Below, piece by piece: positions 60,436 through 64,000 of a stretch of 64,000 nt of DNA; positions within the stretch are counted from its first letter, which is position 1; every line of letters starts with the position of its first letter. The notes below the pieces were generated by a model that ran no database searches, was not told where the DNA came from, and worked only from the letters and a program-made list of their open reading frames with translations. The stretch comes from Kalaharituber pfeilii. Its lineage: Eukaryota > Ascomycota > Pezizomycetes > Pezizales > Pezizaceae. Position numbers and translations under genes: made by a program. The stretch spans positions 124,001 through 188,000 of the forward strand of contig WHUZ01000018.1 of NCBI GenBank assembly GCA_015179045.1. Reading direction: 5' to 3'.

Positions 60436-62054
60436 ATGCATAATTGTGTTCCAGAAACACCTTCTCCCGACCCGCCTCAGAGTCGTGACCAGGACCGCTT
60501 TGTGACCTTGCTTGATCCCACAGAATGGATTGAGGAATACCGACCAGGAGGACATCACCCAGTTCATCTTGGGGACAAATTTGATAATGGAACCTATAAA
60601 ATTTTGAGGAAGCTAGGGTATGGCGCATACTCAACAGTGTGGCTAGCTCGCGATGCGAAGTATACACAATCTTTCTTGCGATGAAAGCTACCTTTCTCAC
60701 CAAGCTATTGGCAGGAACTCTCGTTATGTGGCACTCAAAATCCTCAAAGCTAGTGCCCCAGATTGTGAACTTCGAGTCCTCAGTCATCTTTCCAATAGTG
60801 ATCACTTGCACGAAGGGGTCAACCATGTGCTCAAAACCCTGAACCATTTCTATCATATCGGACCGAACGGAAAGCACTTATGCCTGGTAACCGAGGTTAT
60901 GGGGCCAAACATCTCTGACCTGGTAATGGGACCCCGGAGGAGATTGGATGACTTGGCCAGGTATCCGAAACACATCGTCCAACAGATTACTAGGCAGTTG
61001 CTATTAGGCCTAGCCTATATTCATAGCAAAAGAATCGTGCATGGAGGTTAGATGCTTCATATCATAGCTGGTGGTCTCGAGAGCTGGTTACGATACTATT
61101 TCTTGAGGCAGTTCCGTACTAACTACCCTTTAGATGTATATCCTGGAAATGTTGCATTTGCACTCCCAAGTTTAGATAATTGCTCACAAGAGGAGGTACT
61201 GGCAGACGTGTCGTTACCTCTAACATCGACGACGGTGAGGCGCAGGGACGGGCTATGTCCCAAAGGGGGCGATCCCTGGGCACCCAAGTACCTGGTACAC
61301 CCGCAGCCTTTCCAAGGAACTAAAAAACCGATCCGGGTAGACTTGAAATATTTTGTCGTCACTGAAAAGCCGATCCGGGTGGACTTGAAAAATTTTGTCG
61401 TCAAATTCATTGACTTCGGAACAGGTAGGTTTGCTATAACACCATTTCTATATTTCTCTACTTATACATTGCTGGAACAGCTTTTGAACTTGGTCAGGCG
61501 AGGCGCCCAGGTACCCCAAAGCCATTCCGTGCACCAGAATTGATTGTTGGCAATCCCCCATTCTCGGAGAAGATCGACATCTGGAGCCTGGGTATGATGG
61601 TATGATACCAGCCTCCTATTTTTAGGCGACTTCTTTCTAACAGGGTAATCGTGGAAAACAGGTGTTTAGCCTGCTTACGGATAATGAACTTATGCAACTA
61701 GATTTCTGGATCGATGACACTGTGGCTTTAGATGACGATCACCTTCTACAGTTGCATAGCGTCCTAGGGCCACTCCCTCCGTCAGTGACAAAGTATTGGA
61801 GCCGACATAGTCTCTACTTCGACTCACAGGGGTGTCAGCGCAGGAACACCGCGATAAACGCAGGCTACAGTTGCGAATTTGTTGAATTCAAGAATATGAA
61901 GGAACGGTTGATGGAGTCCCGGCCGGAAGGCATGTCTGTGGAGGAGGCCCTTATGTGCCTGGATATGTTAGAGCACATGTTAGCAATAGAGCCTGAAAAC
62001 AGGAGCGGGGCCGCGGAGTTACTTCGACACCCATGGCTGAATGAGCTTGATTGA
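60436..62054 (+). CDS. SRPK-like serine/threonine protein kinase
   Basis: 452 aa, five exons: 60436-60659, 60715-61046, 61134-61424, 61481-61599, 61662-62054; introns of 55, 87, 56 and 62 nt keep frame. The family-type lead EEYRPGGHHPVHLGD precedes the kinase fold. Seen: Gly-rich loop LGYGAYSTVW, VAxK lysine (YVALKILKA), catalytic loop reading IVHGDVYPGN, DFG (FIDFGTA, across an intron), APE (RAPELIVG), and the C-lobe DIWSLG and HPWLNELD. The loop has Asp and Asn, but HGD replaces HRD and the usual Lys two residues after the Asp is Tyr; some fungal SRPK-like proteins also vary here, so activity is uncertain. A 14-residue segment with KKPIRVDLKYFVV and EKPIRVDLKNFVV is duplicated before DFG, an odd internal repeat. 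The gene lies between direct repeats R1 and R2. Confidence 0.87.
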
Positions 62055-62276
62055 AAGTTCTGATTGGGGGTTCCTTTCAATATAGCTCCAGTTGCTCAAT
62101 TGATTTATGTATCTCAATGTGAGGTGGGGCAGTCAATCATGAGAGCTATCATATTTTAATAAGAATCGCTGCGGCAGTGAAAACTTCATGTTACGGAGGT
62201 AGCTGATCAATATACAAATTTAATCATTTGAATAAAGCTAGGTTCATGTCAGTCGGACTACTTGATGGTGTTGTGG

Positions 62277-62531
62277 TGACGAGGACGGAATGGGACGTAA
62301 AGGTAAGCTTGGCCTGGAAGACACGTGGAGATAAGGGCAGCATGCGAGGCGATACCCTATGTATATAGACTTTCTGTACTGTAGCACATACAATCAACAA
62401 CCTTCTCTTCTCTTCTTTTCGCACCCGCACTTTCGCACTCGCACTCGCATTTGGTCGTACGTTCGCTCCGCCAGTTCTCGGCTCTCTGGTCCATCGAAAG
62501 ACAGTAGTGAATACTATCTGTCTATCTTACA
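62277..62531 (+). repeat. Direct repeat R2 (right of kinase)
   Basis: Diverged copy of R1: GTAAGCTTGGCCTGGAAGAC, CACGTGGAGATAAGGGCAG, ACAATCAACAACC, GCATTTGGTCGTACGTTCG and ATACTATCTGTCTATCTTA. It continues R1 order without the LINE insertions. Confidence 0.8.
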
Positions 62532-64000
62532 GTGTCCATCGGACTGGCATAACCGCTCCAAAAGGTTAGCTGCCTTTTCGGATCCGCTCGCATTTCCACA
62601 ATGTCACGCTGTTCTCGTTCGCAGACTATTATTTTTCGGCCTCCGCCTTGCTTTGGCCCTACAGTAGTCTGGAACTGAAGCTACAAATACAGAAAAGGTG
62701 CGCAGGGATACGTATTGTATTGTTCTCACTTGTCTCTTGTGTATTCCACGTACAATATATGCTCCTAACACCCACATATATATAGACATGAGCTGCCAGC
62801 AAATTGGTGCGAGTATGAGGTTGCTCATCATTACAACAAGCGTATCCAGAACTAGATACCTCATCATCACATTGGGATTACCTCATACCATGATCTCGGC
62901 TCATGTGCTATCCACATTCTAGTGGTTTCTTCACACATGACAGCCTAACGTGATATGTCCCGTGATGCTCGTTGCATAATCTTCAACAGGAACAGTCGGC
63001 ACCTGGGGGCTACCTTGGCGCGTCCGTCAATGGGTGCACGCTTGGCAAAAGTGTCGGCCGAATGTTATTGCATGAAGTTCTGTCGTGTTTTGCGTATGCA
63101 AGTAGCATTTAGACTTGTTTGTCATTGAAAGATTAGAGCACTTTCCTAGGGGGATTTGAAACTTTCACTTTCATTTTATTTTTGACTTTTACTTACAATA
63201 TGAGCAGCCGCCCTTCGCTAGCAGCAAAGCTACCGCCCCCGCAGAAAAGCAAGCCCCTCGCAGCAGGTAGCTGCATGTCATTGGAACTCGTCAGTTTCAC
63301 TCGAACCTGCCCTGCCGGCCGAACTCTTCATTTTCCTTGAATGTTACCTTTTCACTCCTCTTTTTTACTTTTGGCTAGACTATTCACTGTGTAAAAATTC
63401 TTGGTGCATGAATGTGTACAATATCACGAGCTTAACCGTTTATGCGTATCGCCTAATGGTCTTGGTGGAATATGTCTGAGGATTTAGAGGGATGGGACGT
63501 TGACCTAGTTCAAGCTGTGAGCAGTAAGATTGGGAGGGCAATGCTTATTAGAAAGCCTTCGCAATATGCATAAGACTGTGGAATGTGGCCCGTCATATAT
63601 AATTATCACTTGGGATTGACAACGTTGTACTGTACTGTTATCGTGAAAAGACTACTACCGACAATGGAGGGGATACTGGATACAACAGTTAGGTTCACTG
63701 CCAAGACCTTGTTACCAGCCTGCGTGGGGCCGCAAATTTGTATCAGTGGATCGCAATTCCCAGCCCGACAAGGGAGATCGGGTCCGCGTACATCCACATC
63801 AGGCGTCGGAACAGGAGTTGGTTTGGCTCAGGATGCTGGGAAGAATCGGGAAGCAGGAGAGCCTTGGATTGCCGACATTTTTGAATTGGTTGGATTCCAT
63901 GGTGCCTGCAGAGTCTTCCAAGAATGTTCAGATTCCGGAGCATGTCGAGCCCGGCAATCTTCACAATCAACTAGGACAAGCCATTATCACACGAGGTATT
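62532..64000. other. Window end; no gene supported
   Basis: No gene recognised. Minus-strand frames at 63606-63797 and 63743-63970, and a plus-strand frame open to the window edge from about 63718 (with Cys and Gly/Thr-rich sequence), could belong to a gene cut by the window end. I cannot choose between them. Confidence 0.3.

Noticed and set aside
59304..62531. LTR retrotransposon carrying the kinase
   Set aside because: R1 and R2 are direct repeats, but I see no TG..CA ends, primer-binding site, or gag/pol sequence between them.

Overview
The window is nuclear DNA of a filamentous ascomycete (Pezizomycotina). The evidence is short GT-AG introns of about 50-140 nt in almost every gene, a non-reducing polyketide synthase with a SAT domain, an Ato/GPR1-type transporter, a NACHT-ankyrin STAND protein, an SRPK-like kinase, and fungal LINEs, MULE, pogo, hAT and mariner elements. 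I cannot name the species.

Region 1 (about 0.1-25.8 kb) is a candidate polyketide gene cluster. Its members are a five-exon NR-PKS with SAT-KS-MAT-PT-ACP-ACP-TE order (163-6778, minus), a three-exon EthD/TpcK-like protein (8672-9332, minus), a secreted multicopper oxidase (16823-19043, plus), a TetX-like FAD monooxygenase (19683-21077, minus) and a COMT-type O-methyltransferase (24312-25796, plus). One consistent reading is that the PKS builds an aromatic polyketide of naphthopyrone or related type, the EthD protein dehydrates or decarboxylates it, the methyltransferase and monooxygenase decorate it, and the oxidase couples or polymerises it. The product is inferred. No pathway-specific transcription factor or transporter is visible.

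Region 2 (10.06-14.31 kb) lies between the EthD and oxidase genes. It is a transposon nest: a 3.3-kb MULE with a 9-bp target duplication, a second 1.5-kb MULE-like element with its own 9-bp duplication inside it, and then a 0.7-kb pogo-like MITE.

Region 3 (26-48 kb) is gene-poor. It holds a Ser/Pro-rich hypothetical gene (28220-30208), a four-exon membrane/Cys-rich gene (34162-35774) with a decayed second copy next to it (about 30.9-32.5 kb) that is broken by a 5'-truncated LINE, an Ato-family transporter (39111-40083), a hAT-type MITE, a LINE ORF1 relic and many tiny poly(A)-tailed insertions.

Region 4 (48-64 kb) holds a 1538-residue STAND protein with nearly identical ankyrin repeats (50158-55351), an internally deleted mariner-like element (57911-58857), and an SRPK-like kinase (60436-62054) bracketed by diverged direct repeats, one copy of which took two LINE-derived insertions.

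The most unusual pattern is a set of very short retroposed insertions, each a roughly 40-nt hairpin plus poly(A). They match the last nucleotides of two LINEs in this window. Several have clear target duplications, many have their 5' junction at or near the base of the hairpin, and paired substitutions preserve the stem.
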